In this document: positions 9,674 to 17,353 of the stretch, piece after piece | Position numbering within the stretch: position 1 is the first letter of the stretch | How the letters are laid out: each line of letters begins with the position of its first letter | DNA from: an uncultured Clostridia bacterium | GTDB lineage: Bacteria > Bacillota > Clostridia > TANB77 > CAG-508 | Length of the DNA stretch: 64,000 nucleotides | NCBI GenBank assembly: GCA_947581825.1 | Contig: CANPVP010000005.1 | Coordinates: forward strand, 1 to 64,000 | Direction of reading: 5' to 3' | Translations under genes and position numbers: made by a program | The notes under the pieces: generated by a model | What the model was told of the DNA's origin: nothing | The model's database searches: none | Seen by the model: the letters and a program-made list of their open reading frames with translations, nothing else

Positions 9674-10978
9674 ATGAAAAGATTATTCGAAAAAAGATTG
9701 TTTGATTGGAAAAAATCAGGAATGAAAAAACCTCTAATGGTTGTTGGGGCAAGACAAATTGGAAAAACATATATAGTTGAAAAATTTGCCAAAGAGAATT
9801 TTGAAGAATACTTGTATTTCAATTTAGAAAAAAATATAGATGTTAGAAATATTTTTGAAAAATCAATTGATGATGAAAGAATTATAAGTGATATCGAATT
9901 ATATTTAGGTAAAAAAATTGATATTGAAAAAACAATATTTTTTTTCGATGAAGTGCAAGTTAGTGAAAATTTTATAGTATCCTTAAAATACTTTAATGAA
10001 TCTGAAAGACCATATAAAATAATATGTGCAGGAAGTTTACTAGGAGTGAAAATAAATAGATTTAAGGGATCATTTCCAGTAGGTAAAATAAGAATGGAAT
10101 ATATGTATCCTATGAATTTTGAAGAATTTTTAATAGCTACAGGAAATGAAATGCTACGAGATAAAATAATGGAATGCTATAAAGAGATGTCACCAATGCC
10201 AGATTTCGCACATGAACAAGCTATTACATTGTATAAACAATATTTATGTGTTGGTGGAATGCCAGAAGCTGTAAATAATTTTATAGAGAATGAATTAGAC
10301 ATATTAAGATTTGATTCACATATTATTTCTGACATAAAAGATATGTATATTGCGGATATGCAGAAATATGTCAAAAATAGTTTTGAAACTGTGAAAATTG
10401 AAAAGGTATATAAAAATATTCCTAGTCAATTAGCAAAAGATAATAAAAATTTTAAATATAATTTTGTTGAAGAAACTGGAAGAAAGAGAAAATATGAAAG
10501 TTCTATTGATTGGCTAGTAGCTTCAAAAATGATTTTAATAAACTACAATGCAAAGCGTATGGAAATACCTTTAAAAGTATATATTGATGAAAATACTTTT
10601 AAATTATATTTAAGCGATGTAGGTATATTAACAAATATGAGCGAAATTAAATTTCCAGATATTATGTTAGATAAGACTTTCATTTATAAAGGAGCTATTA
10701 CAGAAAACTATGTAGCACAAGAATTAACTTCTAAGGAAGAATCATTGTATTATTGGACGTCAAAAAGAAGTGCTGAAATAGATTTTATATTGTATAGTGA
10801 AGAAGATGGAATAATTCCAATAGAAGTTAAAAGTGGAAATAATGTAAGATCAGTAAGTTTAAATATGTATATTAATGAATATAGTCCTAAATATGCAATA
10901 AGATTTTCTACTAGAAACTTTGGATTTGAAAATAATATTAAATCAATTCCACTATATGCTGTGTTTTGTATAAAATAA
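9674..10978 (+). CDS. AAA ATPase with DUF4143 domain, 434 aa
   Basis: Stand-alone P-loop ATPase of the AAA_14/DUF4143 type; the cellular role of the family is unknown. Walker A is GARQIGKT (about aa 26-33), Walker B FFFDEVQ (about 97-103). The C-terminal DUF4143 region contains YYWTSKRSAEIDFILYSEE followed by IPIEVKSG (about 362-397), an endonuclease-like D...ExK arrangement. It is a single gene with a repeat array and promoter just upstream and tRNA-derived repeats on both sides, which suggests acquisition together with mobile DNA. The length is normal for the family. Confidence 0.88.
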   Translation: MKRLFEKRLFDWKKSGMKKPLMVVGARQIGKTYIVEKFAKENFEEYLYFNLEKNIDVRNIFEKSIDDERIISDIELYLGKKIDIEKTIFFFDEVQVSENFIVSLKYFNESERPYKIICAGSLLGVKINRFKGSFPVGKIRMEYMYPMNFEEFLIATGNEMLRDKIMECYKEMSPMPDFAHEQAITLYKQYLCVGGMPEAVNNFIENELDILRFDSHIISDIKDMYIADMQKYVKNSFETVKIEKVYKNIPSQLAKDNKNFKYNFVEETGRKRKYESSIDWLVASKMILINYNAKRMEIPLKVYIDENTFKLYLSDVGILTNMSEIKFPDIMLDKTFIYKGAITENYVAQELTSKEESLYYWTSKRSAEIDFILYSEEDGIIPIEVKSGNNVRSVSLNMYINEYSPKYAIRFSTRNFGFENNIKSIPLYAVFCIK

Positions 10979-11068
10979 TTTGTAATTAAAAAGAAATAAA
11001 GGAATGAGTATTTATGGAAGAAAAATGAAGAACTTATTTGAGTATTTAAAAGAAATATATGAATTAAA

Positions 11069-11221
11069 AACTAGAAATGTTATAGATGTGGTAATGATAT
11101 TGAAGATAATTTAGAATGTCCATTTTGTGGATATATAAATAAGGAAGAAACAAAGAAAAATATTAGAATTACTGATAGTAAAATTGCTTATTCTAATAAT
11201 GGAAAAAAGAATGAAAGATAA
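11069..11221 (+). pseudogene. Zinc-ribbon protein remnant
   Basis: An open frame reads CYRCGNDIEDNLECPFCGYI, a CxxC...CxxC zinc ribbon, to a stop at 11219-11221. An in-frame TAG lies immediately before it and an ATG-led fragment upstream (about 11026) is in another frame, so it is a frameshifted fragment. Confidence 0.45.
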
Positions 11222-11420
11222 TGAAAAAATATATTTAGTACCAAAAGTAAAAAAATCAACTTATACATATATAGAAAGTGAAAATAAATAAAATTTTTCA
11301 AAACTATTTGATTTATATAAAAAGTTATGTTAAATTATAACAATAGAATCAAATATAAAATACAATATAAATTTAGGGTTCGTATTTTTCGCACACGGAA
11401 GTGCTAAAGGAGCATAAAAA

Positions 11421-11555
11421 AGAAAGTAGATTTATCTACTTTCTTTTTTTTTTGTGTGCTCTCTTGACTCGAGCAATGACCTATCGGTGTTATAGCTTTA
11501 GCTATTAACTGCTGAGAATACGAGTGCTGCCAGTGGCAGAAGCAGCGAGTATTTA
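11421..11555 (-). pseudogene. tRNA-Asn-like pseudogene copy C with terminator
   Basis: Third copy of the repeat, 2.1 kb from copy B and in the same orientation. It has the same CCGATAGGTC and CTCGAGTC blocks and the same insertion. Its hairpin AGAAAGTAGA/TCTACTTTCT (11421-11444) differs from copies A and B by paired changes, keeping the stem intact. Confidence 0.6.
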
Positions 11556-11632
11556 CTTTCATTTTTATAAGAAATAATATATAATAAATTCAACGAATAT
11601 TTTATAGGAGAATAAAATAAGGAGTGATTTTT

Positions 11633-12160
11633 ATGCAAAATATTATAATTAGAAATGCAACTATTGATGACACAGAAGAAATCGCAGACATAAAAATTGA
11701 TGGGTGGCAAACGGCATATAGAGGAATTATTGATGATGATTTTCTTGATAATATGGATAGAGATAAGGAAATTGAGAAAAAAAAGCAGAATATTAAGGAT
11801 GGTGTAAATATTATAGTAGCTGAACTAAATAAGAATATAGTCGGATTTTGTTTATATCGAAACTATAATAAAGATACAGAAAAATATCCAAAAGCAGATT
11901 GTGAAATTTCTTCTCTTTATATAAAAAGTAATTTAAAAAGAAATGGAATAGGAAGACAACTTATTCAATATGCTATAGAACTATTAAGAAAAGAAGGCAA
12001 ACAACGAATGATATTAGGCTGCTTAAAAGAAAATTATCCATCAAGAGCTTTTTATGAAAAAATGGGTGGAAAAGTTATAAATTATGATGAAATTGAATTT
12101 GGAAACAAAAAATATGGATTAGCAATATATGAGTATGATATTGCTAAAATAGAAAAATAA
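11633..12160 (+). CDS. GNAT family N-acetyltransferase, 175 aa
   Basis: Acetyl-CoA dependent acyltransferase of unknown substrate. The GNAT fold is visible: N-terminal IIIRNATIDDTEEIADI, the beta-4 CEISSLYIKSNLKRNGIGRQLIQYAIE with the acetyl-CoA loop RNGIG (about aa 108-112), and a C-terminal SRAFYEKMGGKVI. The start is ATG 11633, 8 nt after GGAG; the GTG at 11624 would leave no room for a ribosome site. It is a single gene ending before a terminator shared with the convergent TetR gene. Confidence 0.85.
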   Translation: MQNIIIRNATIDDTEEIADIKIDGWQTAYRGIIDDDFLDNMDRDKEIEKKKQNIKDGVNIIVAELNKNIVGFCLYRNYNKDTEKYPKADCEISSLYIKSNLKRNGIGRQLIQYAIELLRKEGKQRMILGCLKENYPSRAFYEKMGGKVINYDEIEFGNKKYGLAIYEYDIAKIEK

Positions 12161-12204
12161 AGGAAGTAACAATATGGAAAATTATATAAAATATATTTGT
12201 TGCA

Positions 12205-12246
12205 CAAAGATAAGCATATCATTTATACGCGGATATGCTTATTTTT
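12205..12246. terminator. Bidirectional terminator
   Basis: AAGCATATC (about 12212-12220) pairs with GATATGCTT (about 12232-12240) with ATTTTT following. It overlaps the 3' end of the minus-strand TetR gene and also serves the GNAT gene. Confidence 0.65.
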
Positions 12247-12762
12247 ATATTCTTCTTTTATAATACTTTCTATTTCTTCTGGAGTTTCTTTGCAATTATT
12301 GCCTAACCATTTTTTTATTATAGCGTTGAACCCAGCCTTAAAAAATTCCATATGATATTCAATATATTTATCATCGTATAACAATTTCGATAAGTTAGTA
12401 TCATACTCATAGTGACTAATAATAGTGGTTTTATCCATATTTAATTTAAAATATGTTTTATAAAATATTTGATTTTCTCTAATATGATTTAATATCTTTA
12501 AAAAGTTATTCGTATTATTTTTAGTTTCTCGTTCTTCTTGATATAAGAAAGAAATGTCATTTTCTAATTTTTTCGCAATTTTGTCAGCCAAATCATAAAC
12601 ATCAAGATAATTAGCATAGAAAGTAGAACGATTTAAACCAGTTCTCTTACAAATATCAGTAACAGAAATATCAGATATTTCCTTAGTTTGAATTAACTGA
12701 ACAAAAACTTTCTCTATTTTTTCTTGTGATACTTTTCTTCTTTTATTATTAGGTGTATTCAT
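12223..12762 (-). CDS. TetR/AcrR family regulator, 179 aa
   Basis: Predicted repressor. The N-terminal HTH is clear: ISDISVTDICKRTGLNRSTFYANYLDVYDLADKI (aa about 30-63). The C-terminal ligand domain is diverged and ends ESIIKEEYKNKHIRV. It is transcribed away from the small-protein/membrane-protein pair at 12903-13591. The shared 140-bp gap holds two CAACAA-type sites (12799 and the perfect palindrome at 12866-12879), which suggests control of itself and that pair. AGGAG lies just upstream of ATG 12762. Confidence 0.85.
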   Translation of the reverse strand: MNTPNNKRRKVSQEKIEKVFVQLIQTKEISDISVTDICKRTGLNRSTFYANYLDVYDLADKIAKKLENDISFLYQEERETKNNTNNFLKILNHIRENQIFYKTYFKLNMDKTTIISHYEYDTNLSKLLYDDKYIEYHMEFFKAGFNAIIKKWLGNNCKETPEEIESIIKEEYKNKHIRV

Positions 12763-12822
12763 AAAAATTCTCCTTTTTAATAAAATTGTTTATTATTTCA
12801 ACAAATGTATGCAAATTGATGA

Positions 12823-12879
12823 TTGTTTTATTAATTTAAAGACATTATACTATAATTAAAGAAAAACAACAAGTGTTGT
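12823..12879 (+). promoter_or_regulatory. Promoter and TetR-type operator for 12903 operon
   Basis: TTGTTT (12823-12828), 17-nt spacer, TATACT (12846-12851). A perfect 14-bp palindrome ACAACAAGTGTTGT lies at 12866-12879, just after the predicted transcription start, and a half-site CAACAAATGT lies at 12799 towards the divergent tetR. Operator function is inferred. Confidence 0.45.
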
Positions 12880-12902
12880 AATAAAGGAAAGGAGAGATTA
12901 AA

Positions 12903-13145
12903 ATGGCAGATTCAAAATTTGTAAAAACAAATAAAAAAATTGCAGAAAAAATTGTAAAAGGACACAAAACAATAGAAAAAGGTGTCGTAGATGGCTACAA
13001 AAAAATTGAAGAAGGAGTTGTCGGAGGTTATAAAAAAGTTGAAGATAAGTTTGTAGATAAATTCCTTAAAAAAGATGGAGAAACTATTGAAGAAGCAAAA
13101 GCTAGATTAAAAGCAGAGGAAGAAAAGAAGACCACGAAAAAATGA
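12903..13145 (+). CDS. Small charged repeat protein, 80 aa
   Basis: Unrecognised lysine- and glutamate-rich protein built from an internal repeat: IEKGVVDGYKKIEEGVVGGYKKVEDKFVDKF in the middle holds three near-copies of a GYKKIEEGVV-type unit, giving an amphipathic helix. There is no signal peptide. GGAAAGGAG precedes ATG 12903. It is followed at 50 nt by a four-helix membrane protein and is probably cotranscribed; both lie opposite a TetR gene, so the pair may be an inducible envelope or stress response. No function is proposed. Confidence 0.65.
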   Translation: MADSKFVKTNKKIAEKIVKGHKTIEKGVVDGYKKIEEGVVGGYKKVEDKFVDKFLKKDGETIEEAKARLKAEEEKKTTKK

Positions 13146-13195
13146 TGGCAGAAATAAAAGCAAGAACAAATAAGAATTAAAGGAGATGTAGTAAA

Positions 13196-13591
13196 ATGAA
13201 GAAAGAAACATTATTAGAAATAATATTAGGAACTGTTGGAGGTTTAGTATTTGCAATAGGTATGTGTATGTGTTTAATACCGGAGTGGGATTTATTTAAA
13301 GCAGGTGTTGTTGTAGCAATTTTAGGTTTTATTATTTTGCTATGTATCATACCTGTTTATAGAAGCAATCATCCTAAAAAAGAACATGCACCTATAAATT
13401 GGGGGATTGTTATTACTTGGTTAGTAGGAACAGTTGGAGCATTAGTAATGGGATTTGGTATGAGTAAAGTAATGGTTGGTGATCCATCTAAAACTGATTT
13501 GATAATTGGTATTATCACAGGTATAGTTGGTTTACTTGTATGTGTGCTTAACTATCCAATATACTCTTATTTAAAAAACGACAAGAAGTAA
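13196..13591 (+). CDS. Integral membrane protein, 131 aa
   Basis: Unrecognised protein with four predicted membrane helices arranged as two similar halves: TVGGLVFAIGMCMCLIPEW... and TVGALVMGFGMSKVMV..., each followed by a second helix (GFIILLCIIPVYR and GIVGLLVCVLNYPIY). This points to internal duplication. AAGGAG precedes ATG 13196. It is probably in an operon with the 80-aa charged protein. A function cannot be given. Confidence 0.7.
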   Translation: MKKETLLEIILGTVGGLVFAIGMCMCLIPEWDLFKAGVVVAILGFIILLCIIPVYRSNHPKKEHAPINWGIVITWLVGTVGALVMGFGMSKVMVGDPSKTDLIIGIITGIVGLLVCVLNYPIYSYLKNDKK

Positions 13592-13680
13592 AATGAAAAT
13601 TATAAAAATTCTCATTTTAGATTAGAGGTTGTTATGAAAAAAATATTAAAAAAGATGTAATACAAATTATAATTGAAATG

Positions 13681-13727
13681 AGCAGGTGAAGATAGTTGCA
13701 ATCACTTGCTTTTTCAATATACTTTAA
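13681..13727 (+). repeat. Terminator-promoter repeat, diverged copy R1
   Basis: Hairpin AGCAGGTG (13681-13688) with CACTTGCT (13703-13710), T-run, then TATACTTTAAT. It is a diverged member of the family abundant at 33.6-45.7 kb; TTGCAA at the hairpin and TATACT after it give a promoter with a 16-nt spacer. Confidence 0.6.
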
Positions 13728-13780
13728 TTTGTAGGGTAGATACGTAATGTATAAAGATTTAAAAAATTTACAAAAACGTA

Positions 13781-13828
13781 TTGACATTGTGTCAGAATTG
13801 GCATATCATAATACTGACAAAGTGTCAG
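13781..13828 (+). promoter_or_regulatory. Promoter flanked by two TetR-type operators
   Basis: TTGACA (13781-13786), 17-nt spacer, TATCAT (13804-13809). One inverted repeat TTGACATTGTGTCAG (13781-13795) overlaps the -35 box, and a perfect one, CTGACAAAGTGTCAG (13814-13828), overlaps the transcription start. Both share TGACA-N3-TGTCA. The TetR gene at 14598 in the same operon is the obvious candidate ligand-controlled repressor. Confidence 0.7.
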
Positions 13829-13845
13829 AGAAAGGAGAAATCAAA

Positions 13846-14577
13846 ATGAATCGTTTTGAAGAAAGCAAAGAAGTTTTTAACAAGTTATTTGGAGAATTAC
13901 CAGATGCAAACAAAGAAATAGATCATGAACTTATGGAAATTTTAAGAAGATTTATATTTGGGGACGTATTTCATAGTAGTGATGAACTAGATATGAAGGA
14001 AAGAGAGTTAATTACAGTAACAATTTTAGCAGTATTACAAACTTTACCACAATTATCAGCACATATAAATGCAGCATTAAATGTGGGGGCTACACCTATT
14101 GAAATAAGAGAAACTATTTATCAATTAGCACCTTTTATAGGTTTTCCAAGAACATTAAATGCAGTTAGTACAATGAATGAGGTTTTCAAATCAAGAGATA
14201 TTAAGTTACCATTAGAAAACATGGGAACAGTAACAGATGAAACAAGATATGAAAAAGGATTTGCTATTCAAAACCCAATATATGGAGATGAAATAAAAGA
14301 AAAATATCCAGATGTACCAGAGATACCAAAATACTTAACAGAATTTGGATTTGGAGATTTTTATACAAGAAAAGGATTAGATATAAAAACAAGAGAATTA
14401 CTTGTATTAGTTGGATTAACAACAATAAGATCAGATACTCAAATAAAAGCACATGTGCTTGGAAATATAAAGGTAGGAAATTCAAAAGAAAAATTATTAG
14501 GGGCTATGCTACAATGTTTGCCTTATATAGGATTTCCAAATACAATGAACACAATTAATATTATAAAGAGTATTTAA
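13846..14577 (+). CDS. Carboxymuconolactone decarboxylase family protein, 243 aa
   Basis: Two CMD (AhpD-like) domains in tandem: ELITVTILAVLQTLPQLSAHINAALNVGAT (about aa 48-77) and ELLVLVGLTTIRSDTQIKAHVLGNIKVG (about 185-212). The AhpD CxxC pair is absent (the motif region reads TLPQLSAH and IRSDTQIKAH), so peroxidase-type thiol chemistry is unlikely. The start is ATG 13846 after AAAGGAGA, not the ATG at 13747, because the operator-promoter lies between them. It is the first gene of a cluster with TetR, two flavodoxins and a cupin, which suggests a redox or aromatic/quinone detoxification unit. Confidence 0.85.
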   Translation: MNRFEESKEVFNKLFGELPDANKEIDHELMEILRRFIFGDVFHSSDELDMKERELITVTILAVLQTLPQLSAHINAALNVGATPIEIRETIYQLAPFIGFPRTLNAVSTMNEVFKSRDIKLPLENMGTVTDETRYEKGFAIQNPIYGDEIKEKYPDVPEIPKYLTEFGFGDFYTRKGLDIKTRELLVLVGLTTIRSDTQIKAHVLGNIKVGNSKEKLLGAMLQCLPYIGFPNTMNTINIIKSI

Positions 14578-14597
14578 AAGAAAGAAGAGAGTGAAAA

Positions 14598-15206
14598 ATG
14601 GAATTTAAATCAGCAGATGAAAGAAAAGATGAAATTATAAATGCTTGTGAAGAATTATATCAAACAAAAAGTTTTAAAGAAATAACACTTAAAGACATAA
14701 GTGAAAAAACATCTTTTTCAAGACCTTCTATATATAACTATTTTCAAACAAAAGAAGAAATATTTTTAGCTCTTTTAAAAAGAGAATATGAAAGATTACT
14801 AAAAGATTTAAAAGATATATATGTTAAAAATGACAAATTAGAAAAACAAGAATTTGCAAAACAAATTGCTTTAAGTATTGAAAAGAGAGAACAGCTATTA
14901 AAACTACTTTCAATGAACTTATATGATATGGAAGAAAATAGTCGTATGGAACAATTAGTTGATTTTAAGAAAAGTTATGGAGAAACATTAAAATCAATAA
15001 AAAAGCTTTTGGATAAATTCTTTAAGAATATGAATGAGGAAGAAAAAGACAAATTTATTTTTTCATTTTTTCCATTAATGTATGGAATATATCCATATAC
15101 TTGTGCTACTGAAAAACAAAAAGAAGCTATGAAAAATGCAGAAGTTCCATTCAAGTTCTTTTCAATATATGAAATGGTTTATGAAAGCATAATAAAATTA
15201 TTATAA
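14598..15206 (+). CDS. TetR family regulator, 202 aa
   Basis: Predicted repressor with a clear HTH: KEITLKDISEKTSFSRPSIYNYFQTKEEIFLALLKREYE (about aa 25-63). The C-terminal domain is a TetR_C-type helical bundle with PLMYGIYPYTCAT. It lies 20 nt after the CMD gene and ahead of the flavodoxins. The paired TGACA-N3-TGTCA sites at the operon promoter fit autoregulation. GAAGAGAGTG provides the ribosome site. Confidence 0.88.
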   Translation: MEFKSADERKDEIINACEELYQTKSFKEITLKDISEKTSFSRPSIYNYFQTKEEIFLALLKREYERLLKDLKDIYVKNDKLEKQEFAKQIALSIEKREQLLKLLSMNLYDMEENSRMEQLVDFKKSYGETLKSIKKLLDKFFKNMNEEEKDKFIFSFFPLMYGIYPYTCATEKQKEAMKNAEVPFKFFSIYEMVYESIIKLL

Positions 15207-15238
15207 GAAATTTTTTTTAAATTGGATTGGAGGTCTAA

Positions 15239-15958
15239 ATGGAAACTAAAAAGATAATATTTTTAATTATTGCAATAGTAGTTATTGCAGCAGGTTTTGG
15301 CTTTTGGTTAATTAGTTCTAATAATAATAAATCTAACGATACCCAAAATGCTAATACTAATAATTTAAGTTCAAATTCAAATGTAAATATTAATGAGAAT
15401 GAGAATAATGAAACAGAAAATACTTTAGCAAATACAGAAGAAAATACAACAAATGTAAATAATGCAGAAGATAATGAAAATTCTGACGGTCAAAAAATAG
15501 CAATTATTTATTTTTCTGCAACAGGAACTACTAAAACAGTTGCAGGATATATAAAAGATGCAACAGGAGGAGATTTAATTGAAATAGAACCAAGAGATAA
15601 ATATACTGATGATGATTTAAACTATGGTAATAGTAATAGCAGAGCTACAAAGGAGCAAAACGATGCTACTGCAAGACCAGAAATATCAAGCAATATTGAT
15701 ACAGATTCTTATGATATAATTTATCTTGGGTATCCAATTTGGTGGGGAGATGCACCAAGAATAATTTTAACATTTTTAGATAATCATGATTTAAGTGGAA
15801 AAAAAGTTATTCCATTCTGTACATCAGGAAGTTCTGGAATAGAGAATAGTGTTAATTATTTAAAAAACAATTATAAAAATGTTAATTGGCTAGATGGAAA
15901 GAGACTTAGTACATCACAAAGTGAAGTAACAAATTGGGTTAATAATTTAGATTATTAA
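15239..15958 (+). CDS. Membrane-anchored flavodoxin, 239 aa
   Basis: An N-terminal hydrophobic anchor (aa 5-26) is followed by an Asn/Ser/Glu-rich linker of about 55 residues, then a flavodoxin domain. FMN features: phosphate loop YFSATGTTKTVA (about aa 93-104), YPIWWGDAPR (about 165-174) and CTSGSSGIENS (about 199-209). It is probably displayed outside the membrane, where it could carry electrons to the small partners of this cluster. GGAGGTC precedes ATG 15239. The anchor-plus-linker design recurs in the proteins at 34724 and 60221. Confidence 0.85.
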   Translation: METKKIIFLIIAIVVIAAGFGFWLISSNNNKSNDTQNANTNNLSSNSNVNINENENNETENTLANTEENTTNVNNAEDNENSDGQKIAIIYFSATGTTKTVAGYIKDATGGDLIEIEPRDKYTDDDLNYGNSNSRATKEQNDATARPEISSNIDTDSYDIIYLGYPIWWGDAPRIILTFLDNHDLSGKKVIPFCTSGSSGIENSVNYLKNNYKNVNWLDGKRLSTSQSEVTNWVNNLDY

Positions 15959-16004
15959 ATCGGATAAATGAGTAAATTCTTTGTTAAAAAATAAGGAGGT
16001 AAAT

Positions 16005-16529
16005 ATGAGTTTATTTGGTGGAAAAAAAGAAAGTTATAAAGATAAGAAAAGTTTAGTAATTTATTTTTCACGAGCTGATGAAAATTATGCTGTGGGATAT
16101 ATTGATAAAGGAAATACAGAATATATTGCAGAATTTGTAAGAGATATAACAAATGCAGATTTATTTAAGGTAGAGCCACTTGTACCATATAGCAAAGATT
16201 ATAATACTTGTATTCAAGAGGCAAAGCAAAGAGTTGGAAATGCACCAATTAAAGAAAATATAAAAGATATATCTTCTTATGAAGTTATTTATATAATGAC
16301 ACCTATATATTGGGGAACTTATGCTCCAGAATTAGAAACAGCTTTAAAAGAGTTAGATTTTACAGGAAAAATTGTTAGAATTGTTACTACTCACGAAGGA
16401 TCAGGCTTAGCTAATGTTCCAAGAGATGTTAAAAGAATTTGTAAAGGAGCAAATGTTTTAAACGATAGCATTGCAATTAGAGGTGCTGACTGTAAAAATG
16501 CTAAAAATAAAATAGAAAATTGGATATAA
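16005..16529 (+). CDS. Cytoplasmic flavodoxin, 174 aa
   Basis: Flavodoxin-like FMN protein without an anchor. YFSRADENYAVGYIDKGNTEYIAEFV (about aa 19-44) forms an extended phosphate loop, TPIYWGTYAPELETAL (about 100-115) and TTHEGSGLANVPRDV (about 128-142) supply the isoalloxazine loops. The start is ATG 16005, 5 nt after AGGAGG; the ATG at 15981 lacks a site. It is a paralogue of the anchored flavodoxin just upstream, and a cupin follows 18 nt downstream. Confidence 0.87.
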   Translation: MSLFGGKKESYKDKKSLVIYFSRADENYAVGYIDKGNTEYIAEFVRDITNADLFKVEPLVPYSKDYNTCIQEAKQRVGNAPIKENIKDISSYEVIYIMTPIYWGTYAPELETALKELDFTGKIVRIVTTHEGSGLANVPRDVKRICKGANVLNDSIAIRGADCKNAKNKIENWI

Positions 16530-16547
16530 GAAAGGAGAATATTATTT

Positions 16548-16967
16548 ATGGAAAAACAAGAAATTCATGGCGGAGCTTTTGGAATGGGGGAGCCAAATGT
16601 AAATTATGCAAAATTCTTTATAGGAAATTCATATTTAAAACAACTTGCTAAAACTGAAAACGGAATAGGATTTGCAAATGTAACATTTGAGCCAGGATGT
16701 AGGAATAATTGGCATATTCATCATGCTACAGCAGGTGGAGGTCAAGTTTTAATTTGTGTTGAAGGAGAAGGTTGGTATCAAGAAGAAGGAAAAACAGCTC
16801 AAAGTCTTAAAGAAGGAGATATTGTTGTAATTCCTGCAAATGTAAAACATTGGCATGGAGCCAAAAAAGATTCATGGTTTAGTCATATAGCAGTAGAAGT
16901 ACCAGGAGAAAATACATCAAATGAATGGTGTGAGCCTGTTACAGATGAACAATATGATAAATTATAA
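16548..16967 (+). CDS. Cupin domain protein, 139 aa
   Basis: Single-domain cupin. The metal motif is visible as WHIHHATAGGGQVLICVEGEGWYQEEG (about aa 50-76) and the second part as GDIVVIPANVKHWHGA (about 88-103), giving three histidines and a glutamate-like set. Small cupins of this type are often encoded next to CMD proteins and flavodoxins in Clostridia, and this cluster follows that pattern. AGAAAGGAG precedes ATG 16548. Substrate unknown. Confidence 0.88.
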   Translation: MEKQEIHGGAFGMGEPNVNYAKFFIGNSYLKQLAKTENGIGFANVTFEPGCRNNWHIHHATAGGGQVLICVEGEGWYQEEGKTAQSLKEGDIVVIPANVKHWHGAKKDSWFSHIAVEVPGENTSNEWCEPVTDEQYDKL

Positions 16968-16993
16968 TTTAATTAGTGAAAGGAAAGAATTTT

Positions 16994-17301
16994 ATGGAAA
17001 AAATTGATGTATTTGCACATGTTTTGTTACCTAATTATTATAGCAAAATGTTAAATATAAATAATGAAATTCCAAAAAAATAGGTTATGATTCTGAATCT
17101 ATAAGAATTATATTAAAATCAAGTATTGAAAAAGGTGAATTAAAAAAAGATGTTCCTATTGAAGAAATAGTTGGTTTTATTATAAGTACAATTTATGGAA
17201 TGATGCTAAGTTGGTGTATGACAGATAGGAAATACGAACCTCAAGAACATATAGACATAATAACGGAGTTTATATTAAATGGTATTAAGCCATATAGATA
17301 G
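16994..17301 (+). pseudogene. Chimeric remnant: amidohydrolase start joined to TetR end
   Basis: ATG 16994 with a good GAAAGGA site opens MEKIDVFAHVLLPNYYSKM, typical of the first residues of metal-dependent amidohydrolases, but stops at TAG 17081. Immediately after, another frame (17083-17301) reads to a natural stop as the C-terminal end of a TetR-type ligand domain (IVGFIISTIYGMMLSWCM). Neither half is complete, so one deletion probably joined two genes of the same cluster. Confidence 0.5.
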
Positions 17302-17305
17302 GGAA

Positions 17306-17322
17306 AGTAGTATTATACTACT
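17306..17322 (+). promoter_or_regulatory. Palindrome upstream of lar operon
   Basis: AGTAGTATTATACTACT, perfect 8-bp arms around one T, 31 nt before the larC start. It may be an operator (for example for a nickel or lactate regulator) or a short hairpin in the leader. Function unproven. Confidence 0.35.
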
Positions 17323-17353
17323 GACAATATGCTAGAAGAAAGGATGGTTAATT

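Larger units (their letters stand above)
10979..11632. other. Gene-free region with degraded coding fragments
   Basis: No intact gene. It contains the zinc-ribbon remnant at 11069-11221, AT-rich sequence, and tRNA-Asn-like copy C with its terminator at 11421-11555. Confidence 0.55.

Noticed and set aside
11498-11710. Minus-strand reading frame across tRNA-like copy C and the GNAT start
   Set aside because: It overlaps the repeat and the GNAT coding region, has no ribosome site, and reads as a random cysteine-rich peptide.
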